Origin: an uncultured Aquimarina sp.
Lineage (GTDB): Bacteria > Bacteroidota > Bacteroidia > Flavobacteriales > Flavobacteriaceae
Direction of reading: 5' to 3'
DNA: 64,000 bases
Assembly (NCBI GenBank): GCA_947493035.1
Contig: CANLOW010000002.1
Location: 1-64,000, forward strand
Part shown: piece by piece, positions 8,090-16,616 of the stretch
Layout of the letters: every line of letters begins with the position of its first letter
Numbering within the stretch: the first letter of the stretch is position 1
Translations under genes and position numbers: made by a program
The notes under the pieces: generated by a model
The model's database searches: none
What the model saw: only the letters and a program-made list of their open reading frames with translations
Told to the model about the DNA's origin: nothing

Positions 8090-8280
8090 GACAACGGTGA
8101 GTATAAGAAACGTAGGGCAGATGGTAGGCTCTAACTTTACGTTTATAACTAAGCCAAATATAATGTTTTGTGTTTATCTTCAATATTGAAACACTAAATT
8201 TTATATTTTGCGACATAGCGGATAAGCCCAAACCTTTCTATCAATCTAAATCCGCCCTATGTTTTTTATACAGTGTTAGC
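8090..8280 (-). repeat. attC-like repeat R8 (subfamily B)
   Basis: Left end GACAAC, right end GTTAGC. Outer arms AGTATAAGAAACGTAGGGC and GCCCTATGTTTTTTATACA. Right flank GTTAGCAAAA is the reverse complement of TTTTTGCTAAC at R9 in nearly all bases. Confidence 0.88.
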
Positions 8281-8287
8281 AAAAGTT

Positions 8288-10375
8288 TTACTCAATGACT
8301 TCAATAAAAAAGTCAGGTTTATTACCTGTATGGGGGCTATAATATGAATTCCTAGGTTCTCCAGAAGAGAGACTAATTATATTACCAAGTGAATCTTCGA
8401 AAGATAATAGAGAATATCCTTTAGCTTCTTTCGTTACAAATGTATTTTGACTTAAATCATAGACTACGATTTCCTTTTTGAAATTTAGATCAAAATTATC
8501 AATACCTGTTTGATTGTTAGTTCCAATTATTTTGTCTCCTGTATTATTAAAGTTAGATGCAACGAATGATTCAGGAAGCGTATAAAACAAATTAAAATTT
8601 TCTGTATCATAAACACTATTTCTACTACTGTTTAGAATCAAAGACTTATCAGAATTAATAGATATTTCATCATTAGTATGTCTAGTATATAAAGGCATTT
8701 GCTTAATTCCTTTGTTTTGAATCAAACCAGTATGACTAATTTCATAATGAATTGCTCTTCCTTCATTATTATGGCTTAATAAAATATTATTTTGATCTAA
8801 TACTGTTACTTCATAATTAAATCCACCTTGATGTTCAGTAAAATGTGGCTTTTCGTCAATCTTTGTTAGCTTATCCTCATCTCTAAGTAAAGTATATATT
8901 TTATCATCGTCTGAGGTTATCCAAATGTTATTACCTAGGTAATCGTAACTATCAATACTACCAAAGAAATCTTTTTTCAAGGAATACTTAAAGTTTAAAT
9001 TACTGGTATCATATACCCACAGTTCACTACTTTGAGGAAATATGAATTCTTTCCCATATTCACTGGAGTCAATAATTTTAACACCAGTGTCCGTCCAGGA
9101 GGAGGGGAGTTTAAAGGCTTCTGTTATAATTTCTTTTTTTAAATAGTCGTATTTTATCAACCTAAATTTAAAGGTATTGCCATCAGGCACATTTGCATAG
9201 AAAAAGAACGAATGATCTTCTTTATCAAATGCTAGAAACCTTATGTAATTAAAGTTTAGGATATCTGGCCTTATCAGATCTACCGTGATTCGACTTTTTT
9301 CTCTATCCAGTTCACTAGTATTTCCAAATATATTATAAGCATAAATGGTGTAAACAGGATTATTGACATATGGAGGGTTTAAATCTGTAAAAGAAGTGGT
9401 GTTTATGTCATCAATTATAATTTTACTGATACCTTTTGGCTCTAAGTGTGAGTGAACATTCTGATCACGTACAACTATTTCATAGTGGGAAAAATAATGT
9501 CCTTTATACTTTTCCCATTCAAGTCTAACCTTATTTTCTTGCCAAGAAGAAGAGCTCCCATTAAAAAAAACACTTTTAGGCTTTAGGTATTCTAATTGAA
9601 TGTATCTCGGATCACTCGTACCTAATAGTCCCTTGTCAGTATATATTTTCAAAAAGTAACAAACTTCATTCGATTCGGTAGGAGGCTCATTGTCTATAAA
9701 TGAAGTTACATTTTTATCATTTATAATAGTTATAAGTTTTGCATCATTTAAGTTACAGGAAGAGGTACTTCTTAGAATTTCATATTTTTCAAAATTGTTA
9801 TATCCGTTATATTGTTCCCAGATAAATTCAATATGATTAATAAATGCATTACCTTCTCTTCGCATAAAAGAAGAAGTATATATATCTAATTCATTAGGAG
9901 GTAAATATTTTAATGCAGTTAATTTGTAAGATTCTTTTTCATTATTTCCAGTCAAATCTAATCGAGCGGTGAAAACAAATCTGTCTTTACTTAAACTATT
10001 AATGGTAATTAATTCAAAATTTTCATCATTTTCTATATCAGATAATTTTATAACACCTTGATTAAGATTCCATTTTAGTTGATTAGTAGATGGCCTACAT
10101 GTAAAAGATTCTTGAAATATGAATTCTTCATAAGTATTGTTATTGTTATATATAAAAAAGTCCCTACCGCAATTCTCGAAATTAATTGGAACATTAGATG
10201 TATTTCCATTACTTTCTATTTGGAATATAGACCATATTCCTTCTAAATCTTCTTTTTTAGCATCTACTTGAATTTTTTCTTCATTTACACTGTCATCATC
10301 ATTACTACATGCTGTAAAACAAACAATAAGTGATAAAAAAGCTAAGTTGATTACTAAGTAGTTTTTTAATTTCAT
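8288..10375 (-). CDS. Large lipoprotein: lipocalin-like and fibronectin type III domains with a beta-propeller-like tail
   Basis: A 695-residue protein with a lipoprotein signal ending CFTACSNDDD (lipid Cys near residue 23) and an acidic stretch that in Bacteroidota often directs surface export. Residues about 40-155 look like a lipocalin-like domain (DLEGIWSIFQIES, LKWNLNQGVIKL). Two fibronectin type III-like domains follow (about 160-265 and 268-370; FEKYEILRSTS, FSHYEIVVRD). The rest has repeated strand patterns (YDTSNLNF, YDTENFNLFY, YDLSQNTF) like a beta-propeller. By far the largest single-gene cargo; probably a surface-exposed binding protein. Confidence 0.75.
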   Translation of the reverse strand: MKLKNYLVINLAFLSLIVCFTACSNDDDSVNEEKIQVDAKKEDLEGIWSIFQIESNGNTSNVPINFENCGRDFFIYNNNNTYEEFIFQESFTCRPSTNQLKWNLNQGVIKLSDIENDENFELITINSLSKDRFVFTARLDLTGNNEKESYKLTALKYLPPNELDIYTSSFMRREGNAFINHIEFIWEQYNGYNNFEKYEILRSTSSCNLNDAKLITIINDKNVTSFIDNEPPTESNEVCYFLKIYTDKGLLGTSDPRYIQLEYLKPKSVFFNGSSSSWQENKVRLEWEKYKGHYFSHYEIVVRDQNVHSHLEPKGISKIIIDDINTTSFTDLNPPYVNNPVYTIYAYNIFGNTSELDREKSRITVDLIRPDILNFNYIRFLAFDKEDHSFFFYANVPDGNTFKFRLIKYDYLKKEIITEAFKLPSSWTDTGVKIIDSSEYGKEFIFPQSSELWVYDTSNLNFKYSLKKDFFGSIDSYDYLGNNIWITSDDDKIYTLLRDEDKLTKIDEKPHFTEHQGGFNYEVTVLDQNNILLSHNNEGRAIHYEISHTGLIQNKGIKQMPLYTRHTNDEISINSDKSLILNSSRNSVYDTENFNLFYTLPESFVASNFNNTGDKIIGTNNQTGIDNFDLNFKKEIVVYDLSQNTFVTKEAKGYSLLSFEDSLGNIISLSSGEPRNSYYSPHTGNKPDFFIEVIE

Positions 10376-10389
10376 TTATTTAAATTTTT

Positions 10390-10581
10390 GCTAACGTTAA
10401 ATATATGGCAAGTTGGGTAGAAAACAAACGATTATTTTCGAGCTAGCCACAAGCCAAATCTTTTTATTTTGTTTTAATTTTTCTTTTTTAATACCAAATC
10501 AAAAGATTTGGCGCCTTTACAAATAAGCAAAAGCCTTTTGATTAAACACTAATCGCCCAATTTGCTATATATAGTGTTAGC
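10390..10581 (-). repeat. attC-like repeat R9 (subfamily C)
   Basis: Left end GCTAAC, right end GTTAGC. Outer arms AAATATATGGCAAGTTGGG pair with CCCAATTTGCTATATATAG, and CGATTA with TAATCG. Inner stem: GCCAAATCTTTTTATTTTG with AATCAAAAGATTTGGC. It is a clear example of the two-stem plan. Confidence 0.9.
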
Positions 10582-10588
10582 GGTTTTA

Positions 10589-11260
10589 CTAATTTTTCAG
10601 TTTTTCAAAATCAGAATATTTATCAGGAAATTTGTATTTAATATAATTTGCAAAATCTCCTTCTTTCAGTTTTCTAAAGTCAGACTTTAAAAAAGGGGTA
10701 ATGTTTGTTTTTAGTTTCTCATAATCATTTATTAAGTCTTTCCATAAGACAATCTTATTATCAATAAAGTCAATTATTTTAAGTAAATCAATCTCGTTAA
10801 TTCCATAAACATTAACGTTGTTATGATGTCTTAAGACACTCGTCTCTTCATATTCTTCTTCATATTCGTGAATATTCCCGTGTAAATCAATTACTCTTTT
10901 TAGTCCTTTAGGTATATCTTCCAGTTTTTCAAAGAATATGTCTGGGTAACCAAGTATATATCCTTTAGAGTCAATCCCTTTTAATTTCAAATCTTTTTTT
11001 AAATCAAGAGAATATATGGCAGGAATTATTTCAAGATTAACATAATCTCCAGGCATATTACTTCCACTTGACCAAAATGCTATTTCTATTTTTATACTCT
11101 TGTCATTATAAGTTAGCTTTGGTCTGGATTTAGCATATCTCCAGCCTTTAGGAATATAATATTCGGCTATTTCATCGCAAACAGCTTTAAAAATATCTTT
11201 ACAAGGAGTATTTTCATTATAATTATTTAGAATACTATTTTCCTTCCATTTCCAATTCAT
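10589..11260 (-). CDS. Hypothetical cytoplasmic protein
   Basis: A 223-residue soluble protein. The first 110 residues look like a compact alpha/beta domain (CDEIAEYYIPKGWRYAKSRP, SIKIEIAFWSSGSNMPGDYV), and the C-terminal third is helical (IDFIDNKIVLWKDLINDYEKL). Composition and length resemble small polymorphic-toxin immunity or DUF4304-like proteins, but I cannot make a firm match. Single gene of cassette 9, ATG start 27 bp from the R10 core. Confidence 0.6.
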   Translation of the reverse strand: MNWKWKENSILNNYNENTPCKDIFKAVCDEIAEYYIPKGWRYAKSRPKLTYNDKSIKIEIAFWSSGSNMPGDYVNLEIIPAIYSLDLKKDLKLKGIDSKGYILGYPDIFFEKLEDIPKGLKRVIDLHGNIHEYEEEYEETSVLRHHNNVNVYGINEIDLLKIIDFIDNKIVLWKDLINDYEKLKTNITPFLKSDFRKLKEGDFANYIKYKFPDKYSDFEKLKN

Positions 11261-11287
11261 CTAAATTTATATTTTTGAGGTATTACC

Positions 11288-11478
11288 GCTAACGTTCAGT
11301 ATAAGAAACGTAGGGCAGTTGATAAGCGATACGTTTCAGATTGGTATTAAGCCAAATATAAATATTTTGCTTTTATCATTTTTTGTAAACGTCAAATTTT
11401 ATATTTGGCGGCTTTGCCAATATTCACAGACCTTTCGAATAATCTTAGATTGCCCTATGTTTTTTATACGTTGTTGGT
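11288..11478 (-). repeat. attC-like repeat R10 (subfamily B)
   Basis: Left end GCTAAC, right end GTTGGT. Outer arms AGTATAAGAAACGTAGGGCA and TGCCCTATGTTTTTTATAC. Right flank GTTGGTGGTA matches TACCGCCAAC at R11 in nine of ten bases. Confidence 0.87.
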
Positions 11479-11502
11479 GGTAGTACTTTTTAGTTCTGTA
11501 TC

Positions 11503-12045
11503 TTAGTTATTTTCAATGGATTTTTTTAATAATTCCATTCCTTGTTGGTTGGTTCTAGCCATTTCTTTTTTTGCACCAAATAACCACATAAAGAAAGCAT
11601 CAATAAGCCCTGACTCCACTTTAAAATCTTGAGTCACTTTAATTCCACTAGTAGTTTTTTCAAAACTATAATCAAATGTTGGTTGGGCTTTAAAAGGTTT
11701 TTGAATGTCACATTTCATCCCAATAAATTTATTAGATTCAATTTTCATTATCTCTTGGTATCCAAGGTCTTTTCCTTTATTTCCGTTCCAATGATATTGT
11801 GCTCCAATAGTTCCGTCAGTTCCTTTTACTTCGTATTCTTGATTCGGGTCTTGTGCTAAAAAAGGCGACCATTTAGGGAAATTATTTAGGTATTTTACCA
11901 TATCAAATGTTTCTTCTATAGTTCCATTTATAGTAACCGATTTTTTGATTTGAATGGTTTGTAGCTTACTTGCTTTGTAAAGTCCAAAACCAATAAATGC
12001 TATAAGTGCCACTCCAATTATTGTAAGTATCATTTTTGTATTCAT
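11503..12045 (-). CDS. SRPBCC-family protein (polyketide cyclase/START-like) with N-terminal anchor
   Basis: A 180-residue protein: one N-terminal transmembrane helix (residues 5-24, MILTIIGVALIAFIGFGLY) followed by an SRPBCC helix-grip fold (IQIKKSVTINGTIEETFDMV, NFPKWSPF, GTIGAQYHWNG, DFKVESGLIDAFFMWLFG). SRPBCC proteins bind hydrophobic ligands; the ligand is unknown. It is the third gene of a cassette operon with a YCII-domain gene and a Crp/Fnr regulator, a combination commonly seen on Bacteroidota chromosomes, suggesting a whole operon was captured. Confidence 0.8.
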   Translation of the reverse strand: MNTKMILTIIGVALIAFIGFGLYKASKLQTIQIKKSVTINGTIEETFDMVKYLNNFPKWSPFLAQDPNQEYEVKGTDGTIGAQYHWNGNKGKDLGYQEIMKIESNKFIGMKCDIQKPFKAQPTFDYSFEKTTSGIKVTQDFKVESGLIDAFFMWLFGAKKEMARTNQQGMELLKKSIENN

Positions 12046-12061
12046 TTTTTAAAATTTAATA

Positions 12062-12409
12062 TTAGTCCATAGGGATAATGTTCCTTACTTCAACTGTTCC
12101 GCCCATTTTTAAGATAGGGCTGTTTTTTGCTAATTCGGTTGCCGATTCTAAAGATTCTGCTTTTAGTATCATATTTCCACCAATTATCTGTTTTTCTGAA
12201 ATATGAAATCCGTCTTTAGTGGATAAGTCTGGTAAAACTTTTTTACCCTCAAAACCTAATTGATGTGTACTCACTAAATTACCTTGCATAGCAATTCCAC
12301 CAATGAATTCTCCCCAAAGTTTATGCATTTCTTGTAATTGCTCTTGAGTTGACTCCTCGTTGCTTGGTTCATATCTAAATAGCAACATAAATTCTTCTGT
12401 TTGTTTCAT
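12062..12409 (-). CDS. YCII-related (DGPF-type) domain protein
   Basis: A 115-residue single-domain protein of the YCII-related family: FMLLFRYEPS strand at the start, QLQEMHKLWGEFIGGIAMQG helix, GFHISEKQIIGGNMILKAES and the C-terminal VEVRNIIPMD. Members fold like dimeric ferredoxin-like alpha/beta barrels; the reaction is generally unknown. Encoded between the Crp/Fnr regulator and the SRPBCC gene, 16 bp upstream of the latter, so probably co-transcribed. Confidence 0.85.
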   Translation of the reverse strand: MKQTEEFMLLFRYEPSNEESTQEQLQEMHKLWGEFIGGIAMQGNLVSTHQLGFEGKKVLPDLSTKDGFHISEKQIIGGNMILKAESLESATELAKNSPILKMGGTVEVRNIIPMD

Positions 12410-12481
12410 CTTATTATTGTTAATGATATTACAAAGATGAAACGGTTAAAAGAAACAAATCTTGGCATATGACAAGAAGTG

Positions 12482-13069
12482 CTATTCTTTGGCGATTTCT
12501 TTTCTAATTCTACTCAATGAAGTGTCTGTGATACCTAAAAAAGTGGCGATATGCTTTAGAGAAACATTCTGAACAATATGGGGTTTTTCCTTTAATAAAT
12601 GAAGGTATCTTTCTTTTGCTTGGTTTGCGATTAATGAAATACTATGTTCTTTTAAAGCGAAATAACTTCCTACGAGCAACCCTCGTTGTTGTTCTCTAAA
12701 GCTATTAATTGTATTAAACATTTCTTGAAAATCTTCATATGATATTTCCCAACAAGTACATTCTGTTAAAGCTTGAACATTTTCTTTTGAAGGTGCGAAA
12801 AAAAACATAGAAGCATAATCAATTACTACATCTTTAGCTCCATAAAGATTAAAAGTTATATCATTTCCTTCTGTGTCAATAATATATGAACGAATAAAAC
12901 CACTCTCAATAAACCAATATTTTTTTTCAACCTGACCTTGTTGGAGTAAATAGTCATTTTTTTTAAAAGTAACTTGTTTGTATTTAGGTATAATGTTTTC
13001 AAGTTCTGACTGAGTGATTCCGCTCGAAGCAAATATTTCGTTTAAAAAATGGCTTTTTGTTTCTATCAT
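12482..13069 (-). CDS. Crp/Fnr-family transcriptional regulator
   Basis: A 195-residue regulator from the ATG at 13069 (MIETKSHFLNEIFASSG), chosen because the in-frame extension upstream runs into repeat R11. Residues about 20-115 form the cyclic-nucleotide-binding-like barrel (FKKNDYLLQQGQVEKKYWFI, GFIRSYIIDTEGNDITF), and residues 150-195 the winged helix (SLKHIATFLGITDTSLSRIR). The arginine-bearing phosphate cassette of true CRP is not evident, so the ligand is uncertain. First gene of the cassette-10 operon, likely controlling the YCII and SRPBCC genes after it. Confidence 0.87.
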   Translation of the reverse strand: MIETKSHFLNEIFASSGITQSELENIIPKYKQVTFKKNDYLLQQGQVEKKYWFIESGFIRSYIIDTEGNDITFNLYGAKDVVIDYASMFFFAPSKENVQALTECTCWEISYEDFQEMFNTINSFREQQRGLLVGSYFALKEHSISLIANQAKERYLHLLKEKPHIVQNVSLKHIATFLGITDTSLSRIRKEIAKE

Positions 13070-13094
13070 TTGTTTTTTTTTCAGTTGTATTACC

Positions 13095-13279
13095 GCCAAC
13101 GGTCTCGGCTATGATTAGTGCGGCGTAGAAATTCAAAGAATTTCAAGCCTATCACAAGCAAAAGCTTTTGCCGTTTTTTAGTTTGTAGTTAAAAATAAGA
13201 AAAAAGCTTTTGCGACTATGCAAATTAACGACCATTTCGATAAACACTTTACCCCGCATTAATTATAGCCCGTGTTACA
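13095..13279 (-). repeat. attC-like repeat R11 (subfamily D), identical to R4
   Basis: Left end GCCAAC, right end GTTACA. Same sequence as R4 from the AACG onward; only the flanking GCC differs (GGT at R4). Confidence 0.88.
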
Positions 13280-13842
13280 AATAGTTTATTTTTTCATCCA
13301 CCCTTTTTTTGTTTTCTCGTAATAAAATAATTCGGGTTTTGGGTGTCCGATTGTGTAAGGTTTAATAGGGAACACTTTTATAATTGCAATTTTGCTTTTC
13401 TGATTATAAATTGGATTAGAAATATTATAAATTATTCTACTTCCATATTTTTCATTCCACTCTTTTTGAAAACCATTGTCTTTTACCAAATATTTTATGT
13501 AATCAGTTTTAGTAATGAATAATATATCTTTTATTTTATTAGTATTCCATTGATTTTTAGTAAGTATTGGAAAAGGAGTAGTTGGTTCCATCTTCACAAT
13601 AGGTATTTCATCAAAGTTTTCAGGGATAAAATCTTGAGGAGGACTTTTTAGTTTTCTTATCTCAAAAATTAAGGTGTCAGAATCTGTTTTTTTTAAATCT
13701 TGTATAATAAAATTGTTGATTAAATTATAAATCTCATTTTCAGTCAAACTTTGGTTGTCAGAATTTTTACAACTCAAAAATGGTATTAATAAAATCAACC
13801 AAAAAATATTTTTCATATTTGACTGAGTAATTATTTGTAACG
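13098..13842 (-). repeat. Duplicated cassette, copy 2
   Basis: Second copy of the 745 bp block at 3454-4198. Upstream and downstream sequence is unrelated at the two places, and the identity stops at the AACG cores on both sides (next base T here, G at copy 1). Confidence 0.9.
13286..13816 (-). CDS. Lipoprotein of unknown function (duplicate cassette gene, copy 2)
   Basis: Identical 176-residue product to the gene at 3642-4172, with lipid-attachment cysteine in LLIPFLSCKNSD. Here the frame stays open upstream into the following repeat, so a longer 195-residue product is formally possible. I keep the ATG at 13816 because the extension is encoded by repeat R12 sequence and is absent in the other copy. 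The absence of divergence suggests a recent copy event. Confidence 0.75.
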   Translation of the reverse strand: MKNIFWLILLIPFLSCKNSDNQSLTENEIYNLINNFIIQDLKKTDSDTLIFEIRKLKSPPQDFIPENFDEIPIVKMEPTTPFPILTKNQWNTNKIKDILFITKTDYIKYLVKDNGFQKEWNEKYGSRIIYNISNPIYNQKSKIAIIKVFPIKPYTIGHPKPELFYYEKTKKGWMKK

Positions 13843-14027
13843 TTAAATATATGGCATTTAGGGCAGAGGACAAGCGATTAATTTCGGTTTTGCACTAAGC
13901 CAAACTTTTGCATTTTGATTTATCTTTTTATTTATAAAACCAAATCAAAAGATTTGGCGACATGACAAAAAAACATAAGCCTTTCGAACCGACTTAAATC
14001 GCCCTATTTGCTATATATAGTGTTGTA
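13836..14027 (-). repeat. attC-like repeat R12 (subfamily C)
   Basis: Left end TGTAAC, right end GTTGTA. Outer arms AAATATATGGCATTTAGGGC pair with GCCCTATTTGCTATATATAG. Right flank GTTGTAGAGC matches GCTCTACAAC at R13 exactly. Confidence 0.9.
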
Positions 14028-14032
14028 GAGCG

Positions 14033-14602
14033 TTATTCTACGTTCCATTGTTCTAAATCATCTATTGGATTAGGTAGCCTACCTTCTAACCATTTTTTCA
14101 AAGTTCCAGGCTTAAATTCAATATCTTTTGTTTCTATTACCCAAGAAAGAAAATCATAAGGTCCGCCATTCATATATGGGGCAGGTGAAACAGGGTAAAA
14201 GACAGTTGGTAATCTCTCATTTATTGAAATATAATTTATCACACATCCTAACTCTTGAACAACATTCCAAGCAAGTTTATTTTCAATATCTAAAGAGAAT
14301 TTTAACCACCACAGCCCATTTTCATCTCCAAAAGCAATAGGTTTCTGAATACTTGGTATCTTTTCTAAATATTCTATTAAAGTTTTAAAAGCTCTTTCGT
14401 CCATCTTTTTTTTTCTCTTTAAATACTCTGATACATTACCGTTCCAATAGCACTTGACACATCGGTCATTTTTAAATTCGTGTTCACAGTTTTCATAATC
14501 ATAAATTTGATAAGAGCATTCAGGACATAATCCAACCATAATGGAACTTCCTGAATAATAATCGCTTTCACATTCAACACAATTGGATAATTCTTTATTC
14601 AT
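14033..14602 (-). CDS. Zinc-ribbon protein of unknown function
   Basis: A 189-residue protein whose first 55 residues carry paired cysteine motifs (NCVECES, GLCPECS, CEHEFKNDRCVKC), consistent with one or two small zinc sites. The remainder (GDENGLWWLKFSLDIENKLA, LSWVIETKDIEFKPGTLKKW) is a soluble alpha/beta domain with no recognised family. It follows an Im9-like immunity gene by 5 bp in cassette 12. A role as a partner of the immunity protein is possible but unproven. Confidence 0.65.
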   Translation of the reverse strand: MNKELSNCVECESDYYSGSSIMVGLCPECSYQIYDYENCEHEFKNDRCVKCYWNGNVSEYLKRKKKMDERAFKTLIEYLEKIPSIQKPIAFGDENGLWWLKFSLDIENKLAWNVVQELGCVINYISINERLPTVFYPVSPAPYMNGGPYDFLSWVIETKDIEFKPGTLKKWLEGRLPNPIDDLEQWNVE

Positions 14603-14607
14603 TACTA

Positions 14608-14844
14608 TTACAATCTAATTGCTTTGTATGCTAAACATTTATCTACAATACTTTCAACTGTTGGGTTGTATTGACTCAGGTTATCTTTTCTTGCATTATA
14701 ATTTTCAGGATAATAGAATAAATTTGCTCCATCAGGATATGGAATATTTTTATTAAATAACTCATATAATTCGTCAAGCTCTTTTTCTGTACCTTCAGAA
14801 GCTATAATTCGATTTCCTAAAATAATTAGTTCTTCTCTCGTCAT
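14608..14844 (-). CDS. Colicin/pyocin immunity-like protein (Im9 family)
   Basis: A 78-residue acidic helical protein from the ATG at 14844 (MTREELIILGNRIIASEGTE). The segment KELDELYELF and especially PYPDGANLFYYPE match the Im2/Im7/Im9 immunity family signature (EHPxGSDLIYYP), followed by the helix VESIVDKCLAYKA. Such proteins bind and block the DNase or RNase domain of a bacteriocin. No cognate toxin is present in the cassette, so it is an orphan immunity gene. The frame extends upstream into R13, but the internal ATG fits family length. Confidence 0.78.
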   Translation of the reverse strand: MTREELIILGNRIIASEGTEKELDELYELFNKNIPYPDGANLFYYPENYNARKDNLSQYNPTVESIVDKCLAYKAIRL

Positions 14845-14856
14845 TTTGTAATGCTC

Positions 14857-15051
14857 TACAACGGACTTGTGTATGAAACGTAGCGTGCAAAAAGACACTA
14901 GTTTTTCGGATTAACACAGAGCCGAATTTTTATATTTTGTTTTTAATTTTTCTCTTTTTAAAAGCCAAATTAAAAATTTAGCGGACTTTATAAATATACA
15001 CAAACCTTTCGGTTAAGCACTTATTAGCTATGTTTTATACATCGTGTTAGC
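14857..15051 (-). repeat. attC-like repeat R13 (subfamily A)
   Basis: Left end TACAAC, right end GTTAGC. Outer arms TGTATGAAACGTAGCG and GCTATGTTTTATACA. Near-identical over the left half to R24 (GGACTTGTGTATGAAACGTA). Confidence 0.88.
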
Positions 15052-15059
15052 AATAGTTC

Positions 15060-15701
15060 TTATTCAGAAACTCCAATGATATCTCTAAAGTTCTTCTCAA
15101 GTTTTTCCTTAACAGGTGGAACTTTTTCTCTTATTTGCTCTGTTGCTTTTTTAACTCTTTCATATTCAAATTCGGCTGATATTGAACCAAAAATATATTT
15201 AAATGAAAAGTCAGAATAACTGTCCTTTAGCATTTTTATTATTTCCTCAATCAATCCACAAGTTTCGCTGTTGAAATATAATTTGTGACGAGAATAAAAT
15301 GCCAAAAATTCTTGTCCAGATTTTTCAGCTTTAACAGTAATATCGAAGTTCTGCTTTTTGATTTCTTCAGGTTCCATTCCAGTTACAATTTTCCAAGTTG
15401 TTAAATTGTACATATCGTCATAAAAGTCAGTTAATAGAGAATAAATTTTCTCGATTTTATCCAATCTTTTGTCGTGTAGTTTGTGGGCTTTTTGAGATAT
15501 AAATTCCAGTTCACTTTTAAATTCCTCAAAAGAATGATTTAGTTCCGCTTTAAATAAATCTGATTTATTTTGAAGTTCCAATTCATAATTTTTTACATTT
15601 TTGTCAAGAAAACTTTGTCCTAATTGTTTAATTAACCAAACTATCAATCCAGCAATAATTCCGACAATTCCAATTTCAGATGCTATTTTAGTCCAATCCA
15701 T
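15060..15701 (-). CDS. Membrane-anchored coiled-coil protein
   Basis: A 213-residue protein with an N-terminal transmembrane helix (residues 9-25, IGIVGIIAGLIVWLIKQL) then a long helical region with heptad character (about 35-90, ELELQNKSDLFKAELNHSFE, KLHDKRLDKIEKIYSLLTDF). The rest is helical too (QIREKVPPVKEKLEKNF). The topology resembles small membrane-tethered effectors found near defence genes, but no family is assigned. Single gene of cassette 13, ATG start. Confidence 0.65.
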   Translation of the reverse strand: MDWTKIASEIGIVGIIAGLIVWLIKQLGQSFLDKNVKNYELELQNKSDLFKAELNHSFEEFKSELEFISQKAHKLHDKRLDKIEKIYSLLTDFYDDMYNLTTWKIVTGMEPEEIKKQNFDITVKAEKSGQEFLAFYSRHKLYFNSETCGLIEEIIKMLKDSYSDFSFKYIFGSISAEFEYERVKKATEQIREKVPPVKEKLEKNFRDIIGVSE

Positions 15702-15724
15702 TTTCGATGTTTGTTTTAATTATT

Positions 15725-15916
15725 GCTAACGTTAAATATATGGCAAGTTGGGCAGAAAATAAGCGATTACTTTCGGTTTAGCCACAAGCCAAATCTTTTT
15801 ATTTTGTTTTAATTTTTCTCTTTTAATACCAAATCAAAAGATTTGGCGACTTTGTAAATAGACAACAACCTTTTGATTAAACACTAATCGCCCAATTTGC
15901 TATATATAGTGTTGTG
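15725..15916 (-). repeat. attC-like repeat R14 (subfamily C)
   Basis: Left end GCTAAC, right end GTTGTG. Very similar to R9 (AAATATATGGCAAGTTGGGC), with the inner AATCAAAAGATTTGGCG arm. Right flank GTTGTGATT matches AATCACAAC at R15. Confidence 0.9.
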
Positions 15917-15927
15917 ATTTCGTTATT

Positions 15928-16389
15928 TTATTCAGGAACAGCTCCTTTTTTCCAATCCTCGTGTAAAACATAAGAATCCCATTTCAGTTCCGCTCCTTGA
16001 TATTTAAAAGTCCAATTAATCCAACAAGGAATATTTTCATAATCATAGAATCCGCTTATTTTTACTTTTTTCTCAACATCATTTATTTCATTATCGAGAA
16101 TAACATCCCAATTTTGAGTAATATTATCAGCAAAGGTGAATTCAATAGGAGCTTTCTTTTCAAATCCGACAGAACCTTTGAATTCCACTTCAAATAGCTC
16201 CGAATTATATCCGCTAATTTCAAGAATTGATTTTCCGATGACAATTCCATCTTTAATATTCATCTCTTTATAATCGGATAGAAAAGCCCAGTCAAATTCG
16301 ATTTTCAGATTATTATCCAATTTGGTTATCTTTTCCAAGTGAGAGTCGTGTAATCTTAATCGGCTTATATTTGAGTTTATTTTTTCCAT
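15928..16389 (-). CDS. Hypothetical beta-rich cytoplasmic protein
   Basis: A 153-residue soluble protein with many predicted beta strands and a LRLHDSHLEKI segment near the N-terminus (residues 11-21), then LKIEFDWAFLSD and WINWTFKYQG near the end. HDxxL-containing small beta proteins occur among polymorphic-toxin immunity families, but I do not claim a match. Single gene of cassette 14, ATG start 16 bp from the R15 core. Confidence 0.6.
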   Translation of the reverse strand: MEKINSNISRLRLHDSHLEKITKLDNNLKIEFDWAFLSDYKEMNIKDGIVIGKSILEISGYNSELFEVEFKGSVGFEKKAPIEFTFADNITQNWDVILDNEINDVEKKVKISGFYDYENIPCWINWTFKYQGAELKWDSYVLHEDWKKGAVPE

Positions 16390-16404
16390 TTTTGGTTAAT
16401 GAAT

Positions 16405-16591
16405 CACAACGTTAAATGTAAACGGCTGTGCGTGTTAAAAGAAACTGTCTTTCGGAATTGGCACAAGGCGTTACACTTTTAGTATTTTTAAATTATCAGT
16501 TAAAATAATAAAATTTGTGACGCCGACCTCACAAATGCAAAACTCCCTTTGTTCAAAACACTAAAAAGCATTGCGTTTACATAGTGTTGTG
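16405..16591 (-). repeat. attC-like repeat R15 (singleton type)
   Basis: Left end CACAAC, right end GTTGTG. Outer arms AAATGTAAACGGCTGTGCG pair loosely with GCATTGCGTTTACATAG. The inner portion differs from other repeats (TTTTAGTATTTTTAAATTAT), so it is a distinct type. Confidence 0.84.
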
Positions 16592-16616
16592 AGTAGTTTT
16601 TAATGACGATTCAATA

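Noticed and set aside
8034..8231. Open frame within repeat R8
   Set aside because: Made mostly of subfamily-B repeat sequence and overlaps the start of the carboxypeptidase-regulatory-like gene.
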